This document shows positions 11,120 through 28,600 of a stretch of 64,000 nt of DNA, piece after piece. The notes beneath the pieces were generated by a model that saw nothing but the letters and a program-made list of their open reading frames with translations, was not told the DNA's origin and made no database searches. The position numbers and the translations under genes are program-made. The stretch spans positions 211,805,848 through 211,869,847 of the forward strand of contig JAKGHH010000001.1 of assembly GCA_022828595.1 (NCBI GenBank). Direction: 5' to 3'. How positions within the stretch are numbered: the first letter of the stretch is position 1; each line of letters opens with the position of its first letter. The stretch is from Nelumbo lutea (Eukaryota; Streptophyta; Magnoliopsida; Proteales; Nelumbonaceae).

Positions 11120-11455
11120 TTTTCAAGCTAGAGCCCCCATCATTCAGATACATGGCTTTCTCATTTTCTAAAAATCTAGATACGTCACATTTTCTAAGAA
11201 GTAGTTGTTAAAGCCACCACCCACTACCACCATTCGGATAAGTGGCTTTCTCATTTTTTGGAAAGTTAGACATATGGCAATTTCTGAGAAATTCTTGTTA
11301 AAGCCCACAACCCACTACCAGGCTATAGCCCCCCACCATTTAGACATGTGGCCTTCTCATTTTTCTATAAATTCTAGATACATGACATTTTTTGAGAAGT
11401 TGTTGTTAAAACCCACATCCCACGACCACCATTCAGACACGAGGCATCTTATTAA
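11120..11455. repeat. Degenerate tandem repeat of about 90-107 bp within the Helitron
   Basis: The block ATTCAGATACATGGCTTTCTC and its variants recur near 11142, 11231, 11338 and 11430. Each is followed by TTTTCTAA-type sequence, GAGAAGT and GTTAAAGCC. That gives three full copies and part of a fourth. Confidence 0.75.
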
Positions 11456-12308
11456 TTCAAGAAATAGAATTCAAAAAGTGGATAGTTTCACTCCTAAACA
11501 TTTTCAATAATAGTTATTTATTAGCTTAACACATGTTTATCCATAGTCTATTAAATACAAGTGCTGGAATCCATTAAAAGACTACCAAAAATCCATGTTT
11601 ATTTTTAAATGATTTTTTTTTTCAAAAAGAAAATATTTTATTAATTAATTACAAACTTGATTTAACTTTTAGGAAACAACCTAATTTAACTTTTAAAAAT
11701 AAATAACTCAAAATAGATTTATTAGATAAATAGTAAATACCAAATAAAGTGGGTTATTGTTCACCAATAAGATCTCATTTAATATCTTAAATCAAATTAA
11801 AAAATATAAATTAATAATGGGTTTCAAATAAAATAGGTTTGAATAGATTGTCACATGTAAGACTCATATTAGTTTTTTTTTTAAATTAATTTTTGATAAC
11901 TAACTAGTAAACTTCAAAAACTGATTGTGCATTAAAGTTATGTAAATTACCAAAATTTGATGTAATTATAAAATCTATTATAACAACAATACTTAGTAAT
12001 TAAATACTGACTATTAAGAAAAGTATAAGAAAATAATCATCACCATTACTAATTAAAAATAATATTAATATTTAATTAAATAATTAAGTAAACATTACAT
12101 TTTGGTTAATCTTTAAATTTTTACAGTAAAAATTTTAATTATAATAATTATTATGATAATAAAATCATTAATTAAATACTTAATAATAGCAATAATTAAT
12201 TAATTAATTAATTCTTATAATACAAATAATCTTTAAAAAATAAAAAATAATAATACAAATTTAGATATTTTTTATTTAAACAAAATAAAAATTATCAAAA
12301 AATACTAG

Positions 12309-12327
12309 CCGCGTACTTGGTACGCGG
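12309..12327 (+). terminator. Helitron 3' hairpin
   Basis: Perfect 8-bp inverted repeat with a three-base loop, immediately before the CTAG end. In the family this hairpin marks the rolling-circle termination point. Confidence 0.8.
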
Positions 12328-12338
12328 TCATTCTCTAG

Positions 12339-12860
12339 TTTCATATATTATTCGAAGATGTGGGCCTTTTCTTTTGCTGAGAACACATTTACTAGTGGAA
12401 GTTTTATCCCGCTAACACTTTTCTTGGCAAATGCATTTAAATGTGTTATTTTGCTAGGAATATATTTTCTTGTCACCATGTTTGATGTTTGTTCATGAAT
12501 TTTGTGTGTTGGAAGGAGCATTTTAGTTTTATAACAGTTTGGGCAGTTTTCCCCTCTCTATGAGAAAGTGATTTATCTACTTGGGATAAATGGGCTAAAA
12601 TTTTATCAAAGAGAAAATGCATTTTCCATGAATCCTACATTTTTCAGAGAAAAAGTGCAGTCCATTCACCAACTTTCCCCTTCACATGTACAGTGTAAAG
12701 GAATGAGGCCTTAACTCAACCCATTGGTACAAATAGCGTTTTTTGGGAAGCATGCTATCATTTTGCTTACCTAGAAAATATTAGGGTTTTTTTTTTTTGA
12801 TCTAATACAATTTATTTTTATAAAACTAGTAAAATGACACAAAGTTTACACAAGTGCAAG
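12339..12860. other. Intergenic, no gene seen
   Basis: Mixed-composition DNA with a poly-T run. Reading frames are short and unrecognised. Confidence 0.35.
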
Positions 12861-13216
12861 TAGGGATGGATTCGAGCCGAGCCAAGCTGAGCTGAATAGC
12901 TAACTATTCGAGCTCAGCTCAGCAAGGCAGTACGAGGCTCGAGCTCAAGCTCAGCTCGGCTTAGGCTCGAATTGAGAAAAATGTTTTATAAAAATAAAAA
13001 AATTATATATAAAAATATTTTATTTTTATTTGATATTTAAAAGATTAAAATTATAATAATTAGTTATTATTATTATTATTATAAAAATAAGAATATAATT
13101 ATTATTATTATAATGATGATGATGATGATGATATAGTTATTCGAGTTCAACTCGAAACTCGGTTGAAACCGAGCCGAGCTCAAATAGCTCGTAAAGAGCT
13201 CAACTCGTGGCGACTA
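12861..13216. mobile_element. Degenerate hAT-type MITE, TAGGGGTGG family
   Basis: It begins TAGGGATGGATTCGAGCCGAG and ends, in reverse complement, TAGTCGCCACGAGTTGAGC, matching the family at 10519-10790. The middle holds ATT and GAT trinucleotide runs (13060-13131). No clear target duplication. Confidence 0.6.
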
Positions 13217-15800
13217 AAAGGTAAAGAATCGAAGATATAAGTTATGGCAAGTATACAATACTAGTGTAAAATTAGATGCTATGCATGTCTATAAGATAAA
13301 AAAATAACTTATATGTATGATATAGTGCAAATTAAGAAATTTAATTTTTATGGATTTTATGGGAATAAAGACAAATACACACTTTGTATAGTAAACTAGT
13401 AACAGACAAATGAAATTGGGTCCACTTTTTCTTAGCACCCTTCCCCGACTTAAGGTTATAGACTTTTTTATTTCTTCCAAATACAATTAACCCTTAAAAT
13501 TGTAAATTTTAACAAGCAAATGGCCAAATGCTAGGGTTGCATCCTTGTCTGCTATAGAACTCTTAAATCAAGAAGGACAAGAGTGAAAACATCCTACAAT
13601 CGTGGAGGACAAGACCCGTGATCCTTTCTACTTCTAATGCTCCAAAGTCCAAACATGCCCACAGGGGATAAACTTTCTTTTTGCCTATACCTTGCTTCAG
13701 AGAGGGAGGTGTATTTTTTGCACTGATATTTGGTTCAGATGCTCTGAAAAATCCATTGAGAGAGGATTTTATGGCTGTACACATGATCAAATTTGACTCT
13801 CTGATTTTTGTTTTTTAATTTTAATGAGAAATTAATTGTGGAATTCTTAGGGTGACCCCATCTCTTAAAACCAAAAGTCACTAGTACCTGTTTGGGAGGG
13901 CATTCCTATAACAGCTTTTGACTTTGCAAGGTGAGCGGCGAGCCCCAATTCGAACAGCATATTGAAAAGCATTTTTTAGTGGTTTTTCCAAAATGACTCA
14001 GTGCCCATTTGAGAGGACTTTGATGACTTTACAAAGCGGGCACCATCCAGGCAACCTATAAGCAATGTTTGGTCAAAATGCCATAGAACCCAAAATAAGC
14101 TATTGTACAGCAAACAAAAAAGGAAAGCTTCTTTGATGTCTTCTCCAAAGCAGTTCAGTGGAAAGCAAAGGCTGAAAGTAGTTCAATCAGAGCTTCAACC
14201 CTCGCAAAACAGAATATTGCAATTCGATCTTAAACTCTTTCAGGGTGTCTGACCTTTTGAGTCACCACCTGAGTTGAGTTACAAGCAATTTCTTCGTTCA
14301 AGTTGTCAACCAAGTAGGGCTACCAACGGGTTGGGTATAATGAAATCAAATGAAATTAACATATATTTATTAATTACGAGTGAAGTTGGTTTAGATACCA
14401 GAATTTCAATTGAGAAGTTATAAAACCAGATGGAATTCGGATCTAGGTGTGTTCCAAATCCAAATACTCTAATCTTAAAAGCAAAAACTCTGAAAGCATG
14501 AGCATCCAACGGTCACACATTTAAGAACTAGCTCGAATCTCTTGCAAGTAAAATCTCTGATTACATTACATCAAACTGTATATTTGACTAAATTACTTAC
14601 TATACACATAAAAAGAAACTACTAATATGTGATGGGACAATATTATCCATTCAATAATTTCACTTTTTTTACATAAATCAGTCATTGTACATCATTACCT
14701 AGGGAATAAGAGGTAAGTGATCTTGTCTATACAAGTATTTCCCAAGAAACACTTGACTAAATAAATACATTTATCAAGACATAAATGAGATCATAATACC
14801 ATGGAATGGAATGGAATGCCATGTACTAGTGCAAATTTATTTGCATTGCAATCAAACACAGCCTTATGTTCGATTTCCATGCCGCCTGCCGTCCATTGTC
14901 AGTCCCCGGTCAACATCGTTTGCCTCTGATAAGTTTACGTGTACAGTACAGTATGTCTATATGATGCTTAGCAGAACATTACAGGAAGGAAGGATCACAA
15001 TTATACTCTGCTTAAACCCTAAAATACCAATATCCTTTACAGTTGTAGCCTCTCCCATTTGGAACACAAGTGGGTCATTAACCCCTCTTGCTTGTAATGA
15101 AAGCCAAATCAGATAGATTGTAGCTTATTAAGCTAAGATAGGACGCATGCAATAGACACCCATGGATCTACAGCATTGTGGGGTCTCTTTGATCAACGGC
15201 CTAGATCGGTACTTAGAACCCCTCAAGATTGAGAATTCACATTGAAAAACATGGGCTCTTGTGTATGCGTGTAGTATCATATAACGAAACCAACCATGCC
15301 GCAACCCTAGATTTGTTTTTACGTACACCTCTTTTCTCTCGAAGCCGACAAGTGACAACGGCACGGTGACGTTTACGCGTACCGGAGAAAATTTTTTAAA
15401 AATGTATTAAGGTTAATCTCGTTATTGTTTGACAATTACAAGGGTAAAACGGATATTTGGTTCCGAGATTGGTGTAGAAGTATGAGACCAGGCCACATAC
15501 GATGACACAAATAACTAAATCAAATCTCAATTATTGTCACAATGACCAAACTACCCTCACCGCAGCAAGCATTTTACTTTACCATCCATCCAGGCGGGTC
15601 ACATGCCACAACCCTTGCTAGAAACGCCTTGGAATGTTGAAGGCCTCGGCGCATGTGATTCCCCTTACCCTTCGCACGTGCCGCAATGCAAGGATGATTA
15701 ATTAAATTAAAATTCTAAAATAAATAAATATTATTCCCAGAATTGCCAAGTTGGCATTGGTAGGATATGCCTCATGGCACCACAAGTCCACCAATGGCAA
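13217..15800. other. Intergenic DNA upstream of the peroxidase gene
   Basis: No coding feature is supported. Two same-orientation motifs near 13889 and 14001 (CTGTTTGGGAGGG and CCCATTTGAGAGGA) belong to a repeat family also seen at 20713-20932. The frames at 14811-15116 and 15128-15364 show no family resemblance. Confidence 0.35.
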
Positions 15801-15805
15801 TGGCC

Positions 15806-15813
15806 TATATAAA
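15806..15813 (+). promoter_or_regulatory. TATA box of the peroxidase gene
   Basis: TATATAAA lies 90 bases upstream of the chosen start codon at 15903, a normal spacing for a plant core promoter with a short leader. Confidence 0.65.
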
Positions 15814-15902
15814 GAGTGAGAGGCCGAGGGCTCTTTCCTGCTTAGCATTTGGCTTTTTAGATGCTGCAGCCCAGCCCATTGTGGTAAATGTTTGGTTCAA
15901 GG

Positions 15903-21945
<6,043 letters not shown>

Positions 21946-23073
21946 GACAATCCCAATGGAAAGTGAAAGGAAGAGATGATGTATTAATAGGATGGTTATG
22001 GTTATCTCAAGGAGGAAAAATAAGCACATGTAACCTGTTTAATTGTTCACAAATAAAGTCATTTGAAATATGTTCTCAAACCAACAAGATAAAAGAGATG
22101 GTAAACAGATTAATGATGTGAGGAATCATCCATACCCATGCAGGCCTCCTAATGACAAAAATTCTGTCAGATCATACAAAACATTTGATCTACTCCAGGT
22201 GGATTTTATTCTCAGATATCTGGGTCACATCCATTAGCCAAAGTACCAGCTGAATACCTGGTCTCAGAGACACAACTCGTGCAATGTATGCTTGGATTTC
22301 ATAGCACGTGCACAGCCTAGGCCAAACATTACTCATGTTTCAAGAGAACCTCAAACTCCACATTATAAGAGACACCAGGAAATCATCAAAATTAAAATAT
22401 GGGTGAAATGTCCAATTTTGATTGCCAAATTCAGTCTAGGCTTCCCTAATGGGGTTGAACTCACTAATCTGGGTCTTTGTTTTCAGAGGATTTGAATCCA
22501 ATGCGGCAATTCTCTTAAGGCTGAAGCAGCTTCACTGAATCTCAATCCATTTTGAAAAATGAGGGACTGGTTAGAAAATTTTCCAAGTGGAACACTCTAG
22601 TTGGAATTTCCAACAATTTTCATTCAAAGTTTGGTATTTATATAGACATATACAAAGGATAATCAATCAAAACTGACCATTGTTCCCTTTCAAGATACAA
22701 CAAAGAAAAATAAATATTTATTGGTGGTGAGCTATTTTCCATCTGATCACTGAGGGGGCATCCGTGGGGCTGTTGCAGCTCCCATGATAAGACCTGGTTG
22801 CAGCCAGGAGGAAGCATCTCCACTTGTTGAGACCCTTCACTGGCTTCAAAACAACAAAACAGTGTAAGATATGGCCTTAATTTAGAAAAAACCAAAGAAA
22901 AGAAAAAAAAAATTAAAAAGAATAGAACTGGGAATTTTGTGTTTACATAAGAAGCCAGAAAATTTGCCAACCTTTGCACCCATTGGACTCTTTACAGTCT
23001 TATTCCTTGTTAGCCAAAACACTCTCTTAAGAAGGTCCTGAAGCACCAAACTATCTCTCCTTGCAGTTTAACA
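21946..23073. other. Downstream of the peroxidase gene
   Basis: The proximal part is probably the peroxidase 3' UTR. No further gene is supported. A minus-strand frame around 22740-22850 preceded by a TTTTGAAG acceptor-like site looks slightly coding, but I do not recognise it. Confidence 0.35.
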
Positions 23074-23330
23074 TCAAAATTCCTTCTCTCTCAAGACCCC
23101 TCCTATACCTGAAGGACCAGGGTTACCTTGGTTTCCATCAAAATCCAGTTTAACGAATCCTTCAGGAGGACGAACCCAATCTGCAATAAAACTCTCCTTG
23201 CAGAAAGAACTTCTAGCCACTGCTAACCAATCTCTCCAGAAGTCATTAAAGGAGAAAGGTTGGAACAAAGTAGTCGTTCTCAGCTAATGTATTACCCTAG
23301 TCAAATTACAATCCTTAACTTCTAAGAGGC
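23074..23330 (-). pseudogene. LINE RNase H domain fragment
   Basis: The frame on the minus strand reads ADWVRPPEGFVKLDFDG followed by NQGNPGPSGIGGVLR. This is the start of the RNase H domain at the end of plant L1-type LINE ORF2. Only about 65 residues remain, so it is a dead fragment. A related sequence lies in the LINE at 35172-47413. Confidence 0.75.
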
Positions 23331-24436
23331 TTATTCCCTTTCCTTGAAAGATTCTGTTGTAATTTCAATACCAATGGGCGTTTTCCATCTAGAGAAAGAT
23401 ATAAGAAAAATTTGGGGATATTTTTCTAATTTTTCTAAGATATTTAGAAAACCTAAAAATAAGGAAAATTTTCCAAAAACATGGAATGAATTGGTAAGCT
23501 TTCAAAAAATTGCTAGGAATTGCATATTTAAGGCTAAAAAAATATAGCAAACAACTACAAAAATTAAATGAAAGAATGACTCGGAAATGTATCTTTCTCT
23601 TTGTTTTCCTTTTAGTCTTTTAGTCATCTTCTCTCCTTTAAATATGCTGATTACTTGCCATTTTGGCTTTGACCTTTTCCATTATTATACATTTTTCTTA
23701 GATAGAAAATATCTTTTTGTAGTTGTGTTCCTCTTTTTTTTTTTATCTCTTTTGAATTATTTTGACTTAGCAAGTGAATCATATTAGAATAGTCAGCCAA
23801 TCATCTAATCATCGAATCCTCATTTATTCTTTTAGGAAAATATTTTAAAAAAATACGATAATTTTAATGAAATATTAAAAAAATTTTAATGATATTCTAA
23901 AATTTTAAACCTTAAATATATAGTCTACCAATGAAATTTGAAATTCCACTGAGATATCAACAATTCTGATAATTTTTGAAAACTTCTTTTTGCACCTAAC
24001 AAATAGGAAGATTTAAATGATATTTCACAAACTCTTGCCAATATTGTGAATCATGCCTAATAGAAAAGAATCTGTTGATACTTAAAGTACCCCTGGGTTT
24101 GTGAAATTGATCAACTGCACCCTCAATATTTGAAAAATTACTTTAAGTACCTTCAAATTTTCTGACAATAGAACATCACTATTAAATGTGGATAGAAATA
24201 TTGAAATGCCTGTTTTGCTCTTTCATTAAATATGGATAGGAAGACAGAAAGTTTTCTGACAATAGGACATCACCATTAAAAAAGAGGAGGAAGAACCAAA
24301 AACTTGGAGTTCAAAAGATTGGGGCTGGCGGTGTCCCTTTCATTACTTATACTAGGGTTGCATCAAGCATTACATAAAATAAATTTAAATGACTTTTCTA
24401 TCCCTGGGGCACAAAACTCTATATAATGACACATCC
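23331..24436. other. AT-rich intergenic DNA
   Basis: Short frames only. TTTTCTGACAATAG with AACATCAC or GACATCACC recurs near 24155 and 24250, a partial direct repeat of about 40 bases. No gene seen. Confidence 0.35.
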
Positions 24437-25190
24437 CCTCAAGTCGGATAATAGATGTCAATCAATCACAAACAACTTCTTACTTATTTCACCATGCCGC
24501 AAAGTACTCAGCCCCTTCGTGAAAATATCACCTCTCCTTTCTCAAGGTTTTCCCAGATAAAGTCCTTAATCAACTTCACTATGTTTAGCTGAATTAGCTG
24601 CTATCTTGGTAGCTGTTTTATTGTCATAATGCAAGGACATAGGTACTGTTTACTGCAAACCCAAGTTCACCTAGCAAAATTTTCATCCACATCACTTCAG
24701 CTACTCCATGAGCCATGGCTTTATACTTCGCTTCAGCACTTGATCTATTAACTCCCTGATTCTTACTTCTCCAGGCAACAAGATTATTCCCCACAAAGGT
24801 GCAGTAATCACTAGTAGACTTCCCTATCATCAACTGATCCTGCCCAGTCAGCAACTGTGTAGACTTCTACCCTCAAGTGGTCATTGCTTGGAAAATAGAA
24901 GACCCCTTCCAGGATGTTTTTTTCAAGTATCTAAGAACTCTTTTAGCATCCTACAAAATGTGAGGCTTTGGGGGCAATGGGGGCATGCATACATTGGCTA
25001 AGGACTCCAACTGCATAGGCAATATCTAGATGGGTCATGCATAAATATAATCACCCCCCAATTACCCTCTGAAACTATTTCACATTTGCAAGCGTTTCAC
25101 CCTCATCACTTCCAAATTTGTGATTCTTCTCTATGGGAGTCTGGTTTGGCCCCTAGCTTGCCAGCATCCTGTTTTTTGACAGATTTTTCT
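24437..25190 (-). pseudogene. Copia reverse transcriptase C-terminus and RNase H fragment
   Basis: Minus-strand remnant of the 3' end of a copia polyprotein. The clearest frame (24854-24624) has TSDYCTFVGNNLVAWRSK, RSSAEAKYKAMAHGVAE and LLGELGFAV, all RNase H landmarks. Beyond it, frames broken by stops and shifts continue towards 25190 with further RT-terminal similarity. The polypurine tract complement CCCCTCAAGT is at about 24447. It resembles Copia-4 more closely than Copia-1. No LTR is attached. Confidence 0.75.
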
Positions 25191-25667
25191 AATTGTAATT
25201 CTTTCTATGGTCTATCATTTCATATTCCTTGAAATGATATGGACTTAAAAAAAAATTGAACACATTTGCTCCCAGCTCTTGGGTAGTGGATCTTTATCTT
25301 TGTACTCTTGTTTTTTAAGTCAATCAAACATTAACCATCTGTGTCAATCTAATCCAATCTAAACCAATCAGTATGACATTTAAATGGTGATCCTTACAAT
25401 TTCCTTCTATATAGTTATATTATCACACTAACAAGAATAAAAGGAAAGAAAGATAATGGTTCACCTCAAACTAGGGCTGGAAAAGAATTGGTGGATCAAA
25501 TAATTGGAGATGTCTTTGTGTTGCATAGCCCCCTTTTCTTTTACATCCCCCAATATAAATGACAGGGATATTTTGAACATGACTTCAAAAACTTCAATTA
25601 TTGGGTATGAGCCCAGAATTTCACCACCATGGAGAAGTGTAAAACTTCTAATCCAATTACCAAGCTA
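25191..25667. other. Intergenic, likely 3' side of the TBC-like gene
   Basis: No feature recognised. Sequence next to 25667 would be the 3' UTR of the minus-strand gene. Confidence 0.35.
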
Positions 25668-28600
25668 TCATTGGAGCAGAAAATGAACTGTCATTGTTCT
25701 GAACTGGCTAGGCTCTTTACCTTCATCAGCTGTATCAGAAAGGAGAGGAGTTTTAGAATGCTTTCTCTGATATATAGCATGGGGGTTATTCACAAAAGAC
25801 AATAGTGCCTCACATCTCAATGCAATAATTAGTTAATGGTCCCAATTCCCAGTGCTCATCTAACTGATGGATTATCTTCAGTCATCCATAGCCAACAATT
25901 TATGCAGACCTTGTAGATGAACCAAATTGTTAAATAATACTTTTTCAAACATTCTCATGTATATATTGACCGTCCAAAATAAGATGACAATTAGGACAGC
26001 CAATATAACTCCCTTGGTGCAATTTTTTTGGTCATATACCTTGAAGACTTGGTGTAATGGTAAAATCTCAGGTGAGAACACAGGTTCAAATCTGAGAATG
26101 GCTACTTTGTGCAAAGTAAAATGCCAAAGGTTAGGAACATATCCAGTCCATCCCTCCCAAGATCCCAGAGCCCAGATAGCTGGGACCAACACTGGGTAAT
26201 GGCTTTTATATATACATATATATATATATGGCTCTTTAGTAAACTTGCAGTCGAGATATGTGACACTATCATAACTTGTGGTGAACAACACAATACTTTA
26301 TTTCAAGTAAAGACAAGTGAACAGACAAAAGAATAAATAGAAAAGGTAAGATCACATCAAACCTAATTTGCAGTATAAGGTGAACAACTAAGTGGACATG
26401 ATATGCAAAACCAAAAAATTATATAACCAAATACCTAACCTTGTACAAGTATTTCTTTCGAAGTTTGATGGCTGTACGTATGCATCTCTTAACATTAATC
26501 TTCAACATCTTATCATTGAAAATCTGCAAGATGTTTGAACAGGAGTAAAAACATATACATTCGCCAAGTTATGGCACACAACTGTAACTTATGTGCAAGA
26601 AATAAATATATATCTAAAATTGGCATTTTGTAGCACCCAGATAGAAAGGGATGCTAAAAGATAAGTTACAAAAATAACATAACTATGATCTTCGGATACC
26701 TGTATAGGGATGCCATATTGTGTCAGATACTTCAATACTATGAATTTCAAAATCCAATAACATATCAAGCTATGTCCTTGCTGTATCTGGGTATCATGGC
26801 TCCTAAGCTAATCAATATGATATCTTAGAGAAATAGAATATAAATATATATCCACTCATGGAGAGAAGTGCAAAATCCTGTAAAGAGACTGGGCCGAATG
26901 GGCCCTAACAGCCTTTCGTGTGATATCCTTTATTTTATCTTTTATTTTATGTTGATGGGCCTCACTTAATGGGCTTGTTATTTGTTCTTATTTCATTTTC
27001 TTTATGTAACTGCCAAGCTGGCCGCCCACTTAAGGGTATACTTGTCATCATCAACTTTTTAGAGATTAATAAAATAGGGTTAGAAGAGAAGGGTGATTGA
27101 TTTACACCTTGGTATCAGAGCGAGTTCAGTTCCTCTTCCTTCTTTTTTCTTTGTTCCTGTACACTCTAAAATCAAGAGAGTGTATGGAGAGATAGATTCT
27201 CTATAATATAGAGAATCACTTGCCTAGTTGGTAGAAGGGTTTGGAGAGTTTAGTTCTGGCCAGATTTTGCCAAGAAGTGATGCTGTTTTGCTGCTACCCA
27301 AAACCCTAGCCGACTAGAGATTTTCGAGGTTACTAGGAATGGTGAAGCTTGGGTGTGGTGCTTTGTGCTTGGAAGGTGTCTTGTGACTGCTTAAGGAGGG
27401 TGGTTCAGGTTTGGAAGAGTTTGGGTTAGTCTGGTGGGTGCGGCAGTGTCTTCTGTCTTCCTCCCATCTGCTGGACGGAGCAAAACTCTAGTTTTTCAAG
27501 CACCCAAGTTCTGGTTTGACTTCAAGTAAGTTTACATAGTCAAAATTTTCTGTTCTTTGATTTCCATTTGATTAATGGAGGCATACGGAAGTGAGTTCAA
27601 GCAGGTGCCAATTTCTGGACCTGCTTCAGTAGATTCCGTTTTGACTGGTGTTACCACAATTAAGCTAGATGGGACGAACTATCTTGCTTGGGCACAGTCT
27701 ATAAAAATCTATGTTTGTAGTAGAGGAAAACTCAGGTATCTCACAGGCAACAAGGTGAAACCCGAAGAGACAGACCCTGAATTTGAAAGATGGATGCAAG
27801 AAAACTATACTGTTATAGGATGGTTAGTCAACTCTATGCAACCCCATATAAGCCAACACTATCTCTGGATGTCTTCGGCTAAGGAGATATGGGACAGTGT
27901 AACTGAGACCTATTCACAGAAACTGAATGTAGCCGGAGCATACAAATTGAAAAGTGACGTGAAGAACTTGAGACAGGGGGAGAAGAGTGTGGCAATCTAC
28001 TACTCTATACTAAAACCCCTATGGTAGGAAATTGATGTTATGGAGACAGTGGTATGGGAGAGTAAAAAGGATGCTGAAATGTATAGAAAACTAGTGGAGA
28101 GAAATAGGGTGTTTGAGTTTCTCATTGGACTCAACCCTGAGTTTGATATTATCAGACAGAACATTTTGGCCAGGGATGAGGTTACTCTTTCACAGGCATA
28201 TGCTATGATAAGTAGTGAGGAGAGTAGGCGGCAGGTGCAGTTGCAGAGTCCATCTACAGAACATTTTGCACATGCGGGAATGAAACCGAAGGGCCCTACT
28301 AAGAAAAGAGAGCATATGTGTGAATATTGCAAGAAACCACGGCATACAAAGGACACCTACTGGAAGCTTCATCCTGAACTTCTTCCTGATAGGTTTAAGA
28401 ACAATAATAACCCTAAGAAGGGCAGTCAGGTGGGAAAATCCAAGACTGCTAATGCTGCTATAGTGCCTGAAGGGGGAAGTAAGGAAAGCGAAGAAAAATC
28501 AACTATTGAGCAGTTGGCTGCAATGAAGCTGGATTTTGAGAAGTATGGGGGGCTCCTAAATCACCTAGAAGCTACGGTTTCTTCAACTCACCCTTCCAAC

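Larger units (their letters stand above)
11074..12338 (+). mobile_element. Non-autonomous Helitron
   Basis: A 1,265-bp element with the terminal features of plant Helitrons (rolling-circle transposons that leave no target duplication). The 5' end is TCTAATATATATAT followed by AAAGGAAGGTTTTC. The 3' end has the hairpin CCGCGTAC-TTG-GTACGCGG (12309-12327, 8-bp perfect stem), a seven-base spacer and terminal CTAG. It is inserted between a host A (11073) and T (12339), the AT target expected for Helitrons. No Rep or helicase coding sequence is present, so it would need a helper. Its 5' third contains a degenerate tandem repeat. Confidence 0.85.

Noticed and set aside
22638..22979. Minus-strand frame with a possible exon (acceptor-like TTTTGAAG, then about 45 residues rich in Gln and Pro)
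   Set aside because: No family recognised, no donor or partner exon, and the rest of the frame is low-complexity.
26050..26093. Possible tRNA gene (A and B boxes)
   Set aside because: No acceptor stem or cloverleaf can be folded and the sequence continues into a SINE-like tail.
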